The position numbers and the translations under genes are program-made. A model generated the notes under the pieces. It saw only the letters and a program-made list of their open reading frames with translations. It was not told the origin of the DNA and made no database searches. DNA of 64,000 nucleotides, taken from positions 62,001 to 126,000 of the forward strand of contig JAZKHE010000004.1 in NCBI GenBank assembly GCA_040385525.1, read 5' to 3'. This DNA is from JAZKHE01 sp040385525. GTDB lineage: Bacteria; Bacteroidota; Bacteroidia; UBA4408. Of the stretch, positions 50,868 to 60,967 are shown piece by piece (position 1 is the stretch's first letter; each line of letters starts with the position of its first letter).

Positions 50868-52703
50868 ATGAAAATAATAAATAATATTGCGCTAGTAAGT
50901 TTATTACTAATTGCTACAACTGCAGTAAAATCGCAAACAATAAACTGGTTAGCTTGGAATGCCAATGCATTTGAAAAAGCTAAAACAGAAAATAAATTAA
51001 TTTTTGTTGATGTTGGAACCGAGTGGTGTACTGCTTGCAATTACATGGAAGAATACACCTATACAAACAAAGAAGTAATTGATTATTTAAATGCAAATTA
51101 TATTTGCATAAAAGTTGATGCCGAAGCACAGCCTGATATTGGCGCTCGCTACTTAGATTGGGGTTGGCCAGCATTAATATTTATGACACCAAATGGATTC
51201 CAAATTGAAGCATTGCAAGGCAATCGTTTACCCGAAAAATTTATGCCAATTATAACTGATTTTCAAAAAAATAAGGACTCAAATAATTTAATTACAAGCG
51301 CTTCAAAATCTACCATACAAAAAGAAATAGGTAAACTAAATGAAATTGAAGAATACGTTTCTAAAAAATTAGATAGCTATTTTGATACCATTTATGGCGG
51401 TTGGACAACAGGTTTAAAAATGCCTTTGTATGCTCCTGTTGAATACGAATTTTGGAAAGCAGCAGTATTAAAAGATAATTCAGCATTAAGCAAAGCTTTG
51501 CTAACTCTTAAAAACACATTAATACTTAACGATACCATTTGGGGCGGTATTGGATTTGGCGCATACAGCAGAGACTGGAAAGGTGGCGCTCCCGAAAAAA
51601 GAACAGAAACACAAGCGGGTTGCATTATAAATTTAAGCGAAGCCTATTTGGCTACAGGAGATAAACTATGGCTAACAGAAGCTAATAGAACAAAAAATTA
51701 TTTACTAAATTTTTTACGCTCACCACAAACTAAATTATTTTACAACAGTCAAGAAGAAAACTTAAATCCATCACAAAATAAAGACAATATTTCGTCAGAA
51801 GAATATTTTTTGATGAATAGTGAGCAACGTAAAAAAGTTGGTATACCTCCTATTGATAAAACCATTTACACCGACATTAATTTTAGATGTGCCAACGCTT
51901 TTATTCGATTATACGAGGCAAACAATAATGTTGAAGACATACAAATGGCAGAACAAATAATAGCGCAAATTAAAAAATATGCACTTACAAATGAAGGTTG
52001 GTACAAACAAATTATTGGTAACGAAAATAAAACGGAAGATCGCATTCGTGTGTTGCCAGAGCAAGAAAAACTTTCGCAAATAATTTATTTACGTCCACAA
52101 GTTCATGCAGGTTTAGCTTTGTTATCTATGTATATTCGCACGCAAGATACTACTTGGCTTAACGACGCTAATAAATTAGCAATTGCACTAAAAAATAATT
52201 TATTAGACACACAAAATAGTGGTTTTTATGCTAGCAATCAATCGGCAATTCAATTAGGCGATGAATTAGTTAAACCAAAAGTTTTTATTGATAATGCTTT
52301 AGCGGCACGTTTCTTTATTGAGTTGGCCGACATTACAGAAAATAAAGAAAATAGAGCTATTGCCGAAAAAACACTATTAAGTATTGCTACTTACGAATGG
52401 ATAGATGCAGAAGAGCGATTGCTAGGGGAATATGCACTAGCAGTTAGTAAATACAATACCGCGCATTTAAAATTTACAATAGTTACATCAAACAATGATT
52501 TGCAAGATGATTTATTTAAAGAATCAAAAAAATATTATTATCCAGCTAAATTATTAGTTATCGAAAAACCAGGACATTATCCAGATATGGGCAAACCAGC
52601 ACTTTTTATTTGCAACACTAGATTATGTTCTGAACCTATTACAAACTATAAAACTATGCCACAACAAACAACACAATTTATAACTAAATTAAAACGAAAA
52701 TAA
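50868..52703 (+). CDS. Secreted thioredoxin-domain DUF255 (YyaL-like) protein
   Basis: The 611-residue protein has a signal peptide (NIALVSLLLIATTAVKS) and a thioredoxin-like domain with the active site TEWCTACNYMEEYTY (about residues 51-65). A long alpha/alpha-barrel-like region of the DUF255/SSP411 type follows (AYSRDWKGGAPEKRTETQAG ... VHAGLALLSMYIR). The CTAC pair suggests redox or metal handling outside the cytoplasm. It lies 91 bases after the RiPP genes on the same strand and may work with the cysteine-rich product; that link is positional only. Confidence 0.85.
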   Translation: MKIINNIALVSLLLIATTAVKSQTINWLAWNANAFEKAKTENKLIFVDVGTEWCTACNYMEEYTYTNKEVIDYLNANYICIKVDAEAQPDIGARYLDWGWPALIFMTPNGFQIEALQGNRLPEKFMPIITDFQKNKDSNNLITSASKSTIQKEIGKLNEIEEYVSKKLDSYFDTIYGGWTTGLKMPLYAPVEYEFWKAAVLKDNSALSKALLTLKNTLILNDTIWGGIGFGAYSRDWKGGAPEKRTETQAGCIINLSEAYLATGDKLWLTEANRTKNYLLNFLRSPQTKLFYNSQEENLNPSQNKDNISSEEYFLMNSEQRKKVGIPPIDKTIYTDINFRCANAFIRLYEANNNVEDIQMAEQIIAQIKKYALTNEGWYKQIIGNENKTEDRIRVLPEQEKLSQIIYLRPQVHAGLALLSMYIRTQDTTWLNDANKLAIALKNNLLDTQNSGFYASNQSAIQLGDELVKPKVFIDNALAARFFIELADITENKENRAIAEKTLLSIATYEWIDAEERLLGEYALAVSKYNTAHLKFTIVTSNNDLQDDLFKESKKYYYPAKLLVIEKPGHYPDMGKPALFICNTRLCSEPITNYKTMPQQTTQFITKLKRK

Positions 52704-52728
52704 ATTGAATGTGTAAAAATTTGTATTT

Positions 52729-53700
52729 TTAATGCTCGTCAAAAGTTCGTTCAGCATCTGGATCTTCGTATTCGCCAAACTTAAACTTTAAACAATCTAC
52801 ACAATATATTTTACCAGTAGCAGAGTTTACAATAGCATTAGCACGTACTTTTTGCACTTCTTTATCTTTCCCTTTTTCGTAAATAAAAGGAACCATTATG
52901 GCAATTTTAGCATCATTACCTTGCCAAGCATCTTCTATATTATTAAAAAATACAGTTTTTAATTCGTAGGGATACAATTTTTTAACTTGAATTTCTGTCA
53001 TTGGAGGATTGCAATCGCCTTTATCTACATACAAAGTCATATCTTTTAACTCTGCATTTTTATCGTCAAGCTTTTTATTTTTAAGCATTCCAACATTATG
53101 TTTTTCTGATTCTAACATATAGTTGCAAATAAATTGTAGTGTTTTTACAGCATAAACTAAATCAGATTTTGCAGGAAAAAAATTAGGCAAATACATAAAC
53201 ATAGCTTCTTTTGGCATTTCAAAAGTTAGCTTTAAAGGCTTGTTTACCGCATGCGTTTGTCTTGTAAATGAGTTGTAAGTAAAAGCATTATTTTCTTTTA
53301 GCCAACCAATTTGCACACCATTTTTTGTTTTTTTAATCGAAAATTTCGGGTCAACTGGTGTGTTGTATCTTGCAATTACGTATTTATTTTTTTCTTTAGT
53401 CGACAACTCTAAAGCCTTGCTATAAGGCATATACTGAATAGATGAGTTAAATTTCCAAAACGATTCAAATGCTGTTTTTAAAGCAAAGTTTCTACCTTCT
53501 ATTTGATCTTTATAACGTTTTAAATCTGCTCCAGCTAATGCTTGTTTTTTTATTACTGAAGGGTCTTCTTCTTCAAAAGCAACAATTAAAACACGCTCTT
53601 TCATTTTAAGCGCTTTTGCTTTATTTACAGATGGTAACTGCGCAAATAAATTACTTAAGGAAGTTAAAAGTATTAAAACTAAAAAAATATTTCTTTTCAT
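52729..53700 (-). CDS. Secreted protein of unknown function
   Basis: The protein has about 323 residues from the ATG at 53700, which gives a clean signal peptide (KRNIFLVLILLTSLSNLFAQ). Eight extra upstream codons exist but would spoil the signal. The mature part is basic and mixed alpha/beta, with a C-terminal pair CVDC and an acidic end (GEYEDPDAERTFDEH). I recognise no family. Confidence 0.7.
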   Translation of the reverse strand: MKRNIFLVLILLTSLSNLFAQLPSVNKAKALKMKERVLIVAFEEEDPSVIKKQALAGADLKRYKDQIEGRNFALKTAFESFWKFNSSIQYMPYSKALELSTKEKNKYVIARYNTPVDPKFSIKKTKNGVQIGWLKENNAFTYNSFTRQTHAVNKPLKLTFEMPKEAMFMYLPNFFPAKSDLVYAVKTLQFICNYMLESEKHNVGMLKNKKLDDKNAELKDMTLYVDKGDCNPPMTEIQVKKLYPYELKTVFFNNIEDAWQGNDAKIAIMVPFIYEKGKDKEVQKVRANAIVNSATGKIYCVDCLKFKFGEYEDPDAERTFDEH

Positions 53701-53777
53701 TACTACTATTTTATTAAAGCACAAATATACTATTTAATTTTTTTTAGAATAATTAAAAAAAGCGAGGACTTTAAATT

Positions 53778-54707
53778 CTATTTCTTTAAAATTCCATTAT
53801 AAATTAAAACAGTTTCTTGATTAACACCAGCAACAATTCCCATACCATTGTTTACATTGCTGTATACCAAAACGGGTTCGGCAAACAAGCTAACTCCAGT
53901 TGAAGCTTGTTTATTTAATGTGGTTTTGTATTTATAGTAATCTTCGCTCAAACTATACAAATACAAATATACTTGCATAGATTTAACATCGTATGAGTTT
54001 TCTGAATTCACGCTTAATTCAAAATCAACTGCAATTTCATTTCCATTTACTAAAGTTAAGTCATCTAAATTTATTGTGTAAGCATCATAATTATTTTGAT
54101 TATTTGAATTGTTGCTATTATTAATTAAATATTTATAATGCTGAGGAAACATTTGTTGGTTTAAACTATCAAAAAAAAGAACTGAAGATTGTATACTATA
54201 ATAATTTTTTTGAGTTAAGTCATCAATAATTTTAAACTTGAATTTTGTTGACCCAGAAATTTGAGTAGAATCGTTTGATATAAAACGGTAGTTATAATTT
54301 AACGTATCATAACGTTCTATAGAAGTGTGTCTTACTTTATCTGGTATAGTTGTAGATGCAATTACCTCGCCTTCAAAATTTGGCGCACTTACTTTTATTG
54401 TGTATTTTTTATTTGCTTTTGGTTCAAAACTACTCCTACAATCACCATTTGTATCTGTTTGCAAACTTTCAATTAAAACATCGTTTTCGTATATACCACA
54501 AACGGCATTTTTTATGTATTTATAATCTTTGCCACTTAAAATACTTTTACTTACTGAAATATTTACTCGAAATGATTGATTAGTGTATAAAATACTATTT
54601 ACAACAATACGCGCATCTTGCTCTGGCAAATCTCCAGGTTCAATTACTTTTTCGCAAGACATAAACAGAAAAGCGATACTATAAAAAAACAATTTTAAGT
54701 AATTCAT
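53778..54707 (-). CDS. DUF4249 lipoprotein partner of the TonB receptor
   Basis: The protein has about 309 residues from the ATG at 54707, with a lipoprotein signal (LKLFFYSIAFLFMSCEK). The beta-rich DUF4249 fold includes ARIVVNSILYTNQSFRVNIS and YTIKVSAPNFEGEVIASTTIP. It begins 10 bases after the stop of the TonB-dependent receptor gene. DUF4249 proteins pair with such receptors as surface lipoproteins, much like SusD with SusC. The substrate is unknown. Confidence 0.88.
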   Translation of the reverse strand: MNYLKLFFYSIAFLFMSCEKVIEPGDLPEQDARIVVNSILYTNQSFRVNISVSKSILSGKDYKYIKNAVCGIYENDVLIESLQTDTNGDCRSSFEPKANKKYTIKVSAPNFEGEVIASTTIPDKVRHTSIERYDTLNYNYRFISNDSTQISGSTKFKFKIIDDLTQKNYYSIQSSVLFFDSLNQQMFPQHYKYLINNSNNSNNQNNYDAYTINLDDLTLVNGNEIAVDFELSVNSENSYDVKSMQVYLYLYSLSEDYYKYKTTLNKQASTGVSLFAEPVLVYSNVNNGMGIVAGVNQETVLIYNGILKK

Positions 54708-54717
54708 TTTGCTAATA

Positions 54718-57108
54718 TTATTCTTGTTGTTTTTCAAATTCTTCAAGTTCTAAATCGTCTTTAAAAATTTCTTTAAAGTTTTTAAAATCAAATTTAAAGT
54801 TGTAGCTAATTGTTGGTATTAAAGGAAACAAGCTTACTTGTTTTAATTGTTTTCTACCATACTGATTGGTGGAGAAATATAAAAAATAAGGATTTTTTCT
54901 GCTGTATAAATTATAAACACCTGCGCTCCAAGTTACTCTGCCCCATTTTTTCTTTTTGTGTCGGTTTACACTAAAATCAAAACGATGATAAGCCTCCATT
55001 CTGTAATTATTTTTACTTCCATAATATTGAGCTTCAGATACCGAAGCACCTATATTAGCTGCTTGGTAACTTTGTAAAGGCAAGCTAACAGCATTACCAG
55101 TACCATAAACCCAAGTAAAAGCAATATCTGCTTTGTTGCTAATTTTATACACATTTACAACAGAAATATCGTGTCGTCTATCGTATTTATATGGATAAAT
55201 TTCGCCATTATTAATTTCTGCGAATTGTCTGTTTGTCCACGATAGTGTGTAACCTATCCAACCTGTATATTTTCCTTTTTTCTTTTGCAACAAAAATTCT
55301 GCACCATAACTCCAACCTTTGCCTTGCGCTACCTTTTTTTCCCAATCGTTGCTACCACCAATAAAATTAGCGCCATCTAAGTAATCAATTATATCTTTCA
55401 TCACTTTGTAATATCCTTCTGCACTAAATTCAAACGTATTATTATTAAAACTTTTTGCAAAACCAAAAGCACCTTGATACGATTTTTGTGGTTTTATGAG
55501 CTTAGTTGCTGGCACCCATAAATCGGTTGGCAAACCAATATTAGAGTTGGCTAACAAATGTATAAACTGCATCATACTTGCGTAAGAAGCCTTTATACTC
55601 CAATTATAAGGCAATAAATATCTACCGGTAAAACGTGGCTGTATAGATTTGTAAAAATTATTTTGAACATAAAAACCTGCCGCATGAATTCCTGCATTTA
55701 TTTTTAGTTTTTCATTTATTTTCCAATCGTCTTCTGCGTATAAACTTATTTCGCTTGCAAAAATATCAGGATTACCGCTCAACGAATCTATATCTCTTTC
55801 AAAACCATTTGTAATAAATTGTTGTGCACCTGTTTTAAAAGTGTGGTAAGTGTAATTACTACCGTATTTTATATAATGATTAGGACTTGGCATATAGTCG
55901 AAATTTATTTTACCCGCCCAATCGTTTATTCCGCTATAATAATTAGAATTTTGTTTTGTATCGTTTTTATAATCTTTAACCTCTTGCCCAATTCCAAATT
56001 TATACTCTGTGTAAGTTAAACTTGTATTGCAAAATAGTTTGTCGTTAAAAACGTGGTTCCAACGAGCAGAACCTAATGTGTTGCCCCATTTTAAATAACC
56101 ACCATAACCAATATCTCCTGTAAAATTTCCGCCAGTTGCAAACGAAAAATTATCGAGACCTTTGTACATACTTAAAAAAACTCTGTCTTTATCAGATATT
56201 TTATGATTTACTTTAAAATTCAAATCATAAAAAAAATAACCACCATCGCCTTCGCCACGAGTTACAGCTCTTACAAGCGGACGAGTTAATTTATCGATAT
56301 ACGTTCGGCGGGCAGTAAAAATAAACGATGTTTTATCTTTCCAAATAGGGCCTTCTACCATTATTTTACTAGCAATTAAACCTATCGAACCTTCTACATT
56401 GTATTTGCGCATATTACCTTCTTTCATGCTAATGTCAATTACTGATGAAAGTCGACCGCCATATCGAGCAGGAAATCCGCCTTTGGTTAACTCCACATTT
56501 TTTATGGCATCTGCATTAAATGTAGAAAAGAAACCAAAAAGATGCGACGCATTATAAATTGGTGCACCATCTAATAAAATTAAATTTTGATCGGGACCGC
56601 CGCCTCTAACGTATAGTCCGCTTGTGCCTTCGCCACCACTTTTAACACCTGGTAATAATTGCAATACTTTTAAAACATCTACTTCGCCTAATAAAGCCGG
56701 TACTTTTTTTATTTGTTCAATAGGAATATTTATAGTGCTCATTCGCGTTCTTTCTGCAATAGTTTCAGATTGGTCAGAAACTACTTCAACCGTTTTTAAC
56801 TCATTATCAAGCGTTAAATCGATATTTAGTTGAATGCTTTTATCTAATAAAAAAGTGGAGCGCTGTGGAGCAAAACCAATATACGAAACAATTAGATTTA
56901 CACTATCAGAAGGTAAAGTAAGGCTATAAAAACCATAGGTATTAGCTGTAGTAGCCAACTTTGATTTAGAATCGTAAATTACTGCTCCAATTAATTTTTC
57001 TTGCGTTTTTTTATCGCTTACATAGCCACTAATAGTGAATTTCTGCTGCGAAAAACCAAATTTTATCGATAGAATTAAACAAATTAAAAGCAGTATTTTT
57101 TTTACCAT
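54718..57108 (-). CDS. TonB-dependent outer-membrane receptor with carboxypeptidase-like domain
   Basis: The 796-residue protein has a signal peptide and a CarboxypepD_reg-like beta-sandwich (FTISGYVSDKKTQEKLIGAVIYD). A plug domain follows (VDVLKVLQLLPGVKSGGEGTSG, LILLDGAPIYNASHLFGFFST), then a 22-stranded barrel ending in an aromatic-rich strand. It imports or senses a ligand with TonB energy together with the downstream DUF4249 lipoprotein. The ligand cannot be read from the sequence. Confidence 0.93.
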   Translation of the reverse strand: MVKKILLLICLILSIKFGFSQQKFTISGYVSDKKTQEKLIGAVIYDSKSKLATTANTYGFYSLTLPSDSVNLIVSYIGFAPQRSTFLLDKSIQLNIDLTLDNELKTVEVVSDQSETIAERTRMSTINIPIEQIKKVPALLGEVDVLKVLQLLPGVKSGGEGTSGLYVRGGGPDQNLILLDGAPIYNASHLFGFFSTFNADAIKNVELTKGGFPARYGGRLSSVIDISMKEGNMRKYNVEGSIGLIASKIMVEGPIWKDKTSFIFTARRTYIDKLTRPLVRAVTRGEGDGGYFFYDLNFKVNHKISDKDRVFLSMYKGLDNFSFATGGNFTGDIGYGGYLKWGNTLGSARWNHVFNDKLFCNTSLTYTEYKFGIGQEVKDYKNDTKQNSNYYSGINDWAGKINFDYMPSPNHYIKYGSNYTYHTFKTGAQQFITNGFERDIDSLSGNPDIFASEISLYAEDDWKINEKLKINAGIHAAGFYVQNNFYKSIQPRFTGRYLLPYNWSIKASYASMMQFIHLLANSNIGLPTDLWVPATKLIKPQKSYQGAFGFAKSFNNNTFEFSAEGYYKVMKDIIDYLDGANFIGGSNDWEKKVAQGKGWSYGAEFLLQKKKGKYTGWIGYTLSWTNRQFAEINNGEIYPYKYDRRHDISVVNVYKISNKADIAFTWVYGTGNAVSLPLQSYQAANIGASVSEAQYYGSKNNYRMEAYHRFDFSVNRHKKKKWGRVTWSAGVYNLYSRKNPYFLYFSTNQYGRKQLKQVSLFPLIPTISYNFKFDFKNFKEIFKDDLELEEFEKQQE

Positions 57109-57237
57109 AAGTGTTATAAAAGTAATTAATAATGCGTAATTGTATAATTTATTGTACAGTAAGCCTAAATAAATATCAAAATTATTTTTGGATTAACCGA
57201 ACAAAAAGCATAAATTTGTGCTCTTTAAAATAACAAA

Positions 57238-57311
57238 GGTTGCGTAGCTCAACTGGATAGAGTACTTGACTACGAATCAAGCGGTTATGGGTTCGACTCC
57301 CTTCGCGACCA
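57238..57311 (+). tRNA. tRNA-Arg (ACG)
   Basis: A complete cloverleaf: acceptor GGTTGCG/CGCGACC, D-arm with AACTGGATA, anticodon loop CTACGAA (ACG) on stem CTTGA/TCAAG, T-arm with GGGTTCGACTCCC, discriminator A57311. The next three bases are CCA (57312-57314), unlike the other tRNA genes in this window; this may be chance. Confidence 0.96.
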
Positions 57312-57315
57312 CCAC

Positions 57316-57342
57316 AAAAGTCCTCATAAACTGAGGACTTTT
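57316..57342 (+). terminator. Terminator of tRNA-Arg
   Basis: AAAAGTCCTCA pairs perfectly with TGAGGACTTTT around TAAAC, followed by TTTTG. It lies directly behind the tRNA. Confidence 0.9.
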
Positions 57343-57440
57343 TTGTTTTTATACCTTTTCTCCTATTTTTTTAGCTTGCTTTTGATTAAATTCGAAAAAC
57401 AATTGTTTTACAAAAATGTTGTATTAACAAAACTTTAGCC

Positions 57441-58589
57441 ATGAGCGACGAATTAAAAAGAAGAAACTTCTTAGGCCAATCAATTGCTGTAATTGCAACT
57501 GCTATTGCACTTCCTATAAACTCGTTTTCTGAATCATTAAAAAAAGCATATCAATCAACTGCAAAAAATATGAACCCAATCTTAAAAATAAAACCATTAG
57601 GCTTTCAGTGGGAAACAGCCGATCCATTTTTGTTTTGTGTACATCACGAAGATGCTTTTCCGCAAGGAAACGAGCAAATGGGTCCAGATGCAAAATATTT
57701 TAGCGGACGTCACATGGGCGATGATTTTATTATAAAAGATGGTTTTAGAATGTATCACGGCAAAAAAGTTCCCGGTTTCCCTGGACATCCTCACCGTGGT
57801 TTTGAAACCATTACAGTAGTTAGAAAAGGTATTGTAGACCATGCCGACTCTATGGGTGCATCTGGCAGATACGGCGATGGCGATGTTCAATGGATGACAG
57901 CCGGAAAAGGTGTTCAACATTCCGAAATGTTTCCTTTGCTACATACTGATAAAGAAAACACCATGGAGTTGTTTCAAATATGGCTAAACCTACCAAAGAA
58001 AAGCAAAATGGTTGAACCACATTTTAAAATGTTTTGGAAAGAATCAATTCCTAACAACATACACACTGATGCCAATCAAAAAAAGACAATTATAGAAATT
58101 ATTGCTGGCAAATTAGGCAATTACAAAGCTCCTACTCCACCGCCCGACTCTTGGGCTGCCGATGAAAAAAACGAAGTAGCCGTTTGGAATTTAAAAATGG
58201 AAGCAGGTGCAAGTTTTACTTTTCCAAAAGCATCGGTAGGAATTAACAGAACAATATATTTTTACGAAGGAAACCAAATTAACATTGCAGGAACTTTTGT
58301 TGAAAAATACAATGCTATTGAGTTACAACCCGATATAGAAACAACAGTTATTGCTGGAGCAGAAGCTACAAGTATTTTGCTATTGCAAGGCAAACCCATA
58401 AACGAACCCGTTATGCAATACGGACCATTTGTGATGAATACAAAAGAAGAAATAAACATGGCTTTTGAAGACTATCACAAAACACAATTTGGTGGCTGGC
58501 CATGGCCAAAATACGACCAAGTGCATGCACGCTACAAAAGCCGTTTTGCAAAATATGCTGATGGAACTATCGAAACGAAAGAGTCGTAA
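57441..58589 (+). CDS. Pirin-family protein with Tat-type signal
   Basis: The 382-residue bicupin begins with a twin-arginine-like signal (KRRNFLGQSIAVIATAIALP). The first cupin carries the pirin metal motif FPGHPHRGFETITVV and later GKGVQHSEMFP, giving His and Glu ligands. The second cupin (about 200-330) is weaker. Pirins include quercetin-dioxygenase-like enzymes; export to the periplasm is unusual for them. The terminator at 58611 ends the transcript. Confidence 0.88.
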   Translation: MSDELKRRNFLGQSIAVIATAIALPINSFSESLKKAYQSTAKNMNPILKIKPLGFQWETADPFLFCVHHEDAFPQGNEQMGPDAKYFSGRHMGDDFIIKDGFRMYHGKKVPGFPGHPHRGFETITVVRKGIVDHADSMGASGRYGDGDVQWMTAGKGVQHSEMFPLLHTDKENTMELFQIWLNLPKKSKMVEPHFKMFWKESIPNNIHTDANQKKTIIEIIAGKLGNYKAPTPPPDSWAADEKNEVAVWNLKMEAGASFTFPKASVGINRTIYFYEGNQINIAGTFVEKYNAIELQPDIETTVIAGAEATSILLLQGKPINEPVMQYGPFVMNTKEEINMAFEDYHKTQFGGWPWPKYDQVHARYKSRFAKYADGTIETKES

Positions 58590-58610
58590 TTAATTACAAT
58601 TAATATATTG

Positions 58611-58640
58611 AAGCCTTTGCAAACTGCAAGGGCTTTTTTA
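58611..58640 (+). terminator. Terminator after the pirin gene
   Basis: AAGCCTTTGCA pairs with TGCAAGGGCTT over 11 positions (one G-U) around AAC, followed by TTTTTA. Confidence 0.85.
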
Positions 58641-58768
58641 TTTAAAACAAATTATTAACTAATTAGCAAATATTTTATATCTTGGTTAGGTGAAATTAAA
58701 TGTATAACAATACCAATGCGTAGTTTGTCCTACTGAGGAACGAAGCATCTAATTTTTATAGATTACAA

Positions 58769-60838
58769 ATGACAAAAAAAATGAAAAATATAATCCTATT
58801 TCTAACTATTAACTTTTCCCTCTTAACTCTTAACTCCTTTGCTCAAAATACAAAAATAGATTCTCTCCTAACTGTATTAAAAACCGCAAAACCAGATACC
58901 AACAAAGTAAAAACGCTAAACTTAATCAGTCGAAACTATTGGAAAATTGGTAGTTTCGATTCATCGCTTGTTTATGCTAATACTGCTGATGAGTTATCAA
59001 AAAAAATAAATTATAAAAAAGGCTCAGCCGAATCGTTAATAAACAAAGGTATTATAAACGATTTACAAGGGAAATATCCCGAAGCTATCAAAGAATTTAC
59101 TGCCTCTTTAAAATTATTTGAACAATTAAATATTAAATTAGGAGCTGCAAACGCTTTAAGCAATATTGGTGTAATTTATGCAAAACAAGAAAACAATAAC
59201 GAAGCCGAAATATATATACTAAAAGCGTTAAAAGTATTTAAATCACTAAATAATACTCAACAACAAATAGCCAATTCATATAACAATTTGGGTAATATTA
59301 ACCTTGGCAGAAAAAACTACGATAAAGCTTTTGAGTATTTTAATTTAGCTCGCAATATATTTTTAGAAATAAATTATCCGTATGGTGAAGCTAAATGTTT
59401 AAACAACATTGGTACAATTTATAAGTATCAAAATAATTATACTGAAGCAGAAAAATATTACACAAAATCATTAGCTGTACAACAAAAAATAGGCGACAAA
59501 AATGGGATGGCTATTACCTACGATGGGCTAAGTATAATTTATTTAAAAACAAATCAACTTAATAAAGCCAAAACCATTTTGCAAAAAGAAATGCATTTAG
59601 CCACAGAAATTGGCAGCATGGACGAAATTAAAAATAGCTATTACAATCAATCGGTTTATGATAGTTTAACAGGTAACTATAAAAATGCTTTTTTAAATTA
59701 TAGAAAATTTATTGCCTACAAAGACAGTATAATTAACGAAGAAAATGCGCGCAAAACAATGCAAACGCAATTGCAATATGAGTTTGATAAAAAATTTACA
59801 ACCGATAGTATTGCAAATGCAAAAGCTAGAGAATTGAACGAAGCAGAAATTGCAACTCAAAAAGCTGAGTTAAAAGCAAAAAGAAATCAGCAAATTGCAC
59901 TTTATGGAGGTTTAGCATTGGTTGGCTTTTTTGCACTATTTATTTACAACCGATTAAAAATTACCAACAAGCAAAAAACAATTATTGAGCAACAAAAACA
60001 TTTAGTTGACGAAAAACAAAAAGAAATTTTAGATTCTATACATTACGCAAAGCGCATTCAGTTGGCAATGCTTACTAGCGAAGAATATATTTCACATCAT
60101 TTTAACGCAGAGTATTTTATTTTCTTTCAACCAAAAGATGTAGTGAGTGGCGATTTTTATTGGGCAACAGCGCAACACAATAAATTTTATATTGCTACAG
60201 CAGATTGCACAGGGCACGGTGTTCCTGGTGCATTTATGAGTTTATTAAACATTAGTTTTTTGAACGAAAATGTAATTGAAAGAGGAATTCAAAATCCTGC
60301 TGAAATTTTAAACGAACAACGTAAAAAAATAATTAAAGCACTAAACCCAAAAGGCAACGAAAACTCCAAAGATGGTATGGATTGCGTGCTTTGTGCTTTC
60401 GATTTACAAAACAACAAACTAAATTTTGCAGCTGCTAATAATCCGGTGTGGGTAATTAGACGTGAGATTGGAGATGTGAGACTTGAGACAGAAAAACAAA
60501 GTTCTCAATACTCAAATCTAAATTCTCATATCTTAACAGAATACAAAGCAGATAAAATGCCTGTAGGCAAATACGAAGAAGGTGCAAAAGATTTTACTTT
60601 GCAAGAAATAGATTTACAAAAAGGCGACATCATTTATACATTTACCGATGGTTTTGCTGACCAGTTTGGAGGCGATAAAGGCAAAAAATTTATGTATAAA
60701 AAATTAAAAGAATTGCTTTTGGAAAATGCTCATTTAGCAATGACCGAACAAAAAGATATATTGCAAAACACAATAAATACTTGGAAAGCAGACCACGAAC
60801 AAGTTGATGATATCTTAGTGATTGGAGTTAGGGTTTAG
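58769..60838 (+). CDS. TPR-repeat SpoIIE/PP2C-type serine phosphatase
   Basis: The 689-residue protein has a signal-like N-terminus and about six TPR units (clear at NALSNIGVIYAKQENNNEAEIYILKAL and NSYNNLGNINLGRKNYDKAFEYF). A transmembrane helix (IALYGGLALVGFFALFIYN, about 373-391) and a coiled-coil linker follow. The cytosolic SpoIIE phosphatase includes VSGDFYWAT, ADCTGHGVPGAFMS and YTFTDGFADQFGG, with the metal-binding aspartates. It likely senses extracytoplasmic peptides or proteins and dephosphorylates an anti-anti-sigma-type partner. Confidence 0.92.
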   Translation: MTKKMKNIILFLTINFSLLTLNSFAQNTKIDSLLTVLKTAKPDTNKVKTLNLISRNYWKIGSFDSSLVYANTADELSKKINYKKGSAESLINKGIINDLQGKYPEAIKEFTASLKLFEQLNIKLGAANALSNIGVIYAKQENNNEAEIYILKALKVFKSLNNTQQQIANSYNNLGNINLGRKNYDKAFEYFNLARNIFLEINYPYGEAKCLNNIGTIYKYQNNYTEAEKYYTKSLAVQQKIGDKNGMAITYDGLSIIYLKTNQLNKAKTILQKEMHLATEIGSMDEIKNSYYNQSVYDSLTGNYKNAFLNYRKFIAYKDSIINEENARKTMQTQLQYEFDKKFTTDSIANAKARELNEAEIATQKAELKAKRNQQIALYGGLALVGFFALFIYNRLKITNKQKTIIEQQKHLVDEKQKEILDSIHYAKRIQLAMLTSEEYISHHFNAEYFIFFQPKDVVSGDFYWATAQHNKFYIATADCTGHGVPGAFMSLLNISFLNENVIERGIQNPAEILNEQRKKIIKALNPKGNENSKDGMDCVLCAFDLQNNKLNFAAANNPVWVIRREIGDVRLETEKQSSQYSNLNSHILTEYKADKMPVGKYEEGAKDFTLQEIDLQKGDIIYTFTDGFADQFGGDKGKKFMYKKLKELLLENAHLAMTEQKDILQNTINTWKADHEQVDDILVIGVRV

Positions 60839-60930
60839 TTAGGAGTTGTGAGTTACTATGTAATTTGTAAATTAGATTATTGTATATTTGAATAATCGCT
60901 TATCTACCCAATTTAGAAGAGATGTAAGTT

Positions 60931-60958
60931 CCAAAAGTTCGGGAATATATAAGTTATA
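60931..60958 (+). repeat. 28-bp flank shared with the barrel-gene insertion
   Basis: The stretch beginning CCAAAAGTTCGGG and ending AAGTTATA matches 39780-39807 at 22 of 28 positions. It ends 10 bases before the HEPN gene start. Confidence 0.5.
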
Positions 60959-60967
60959 TCGCATTTT

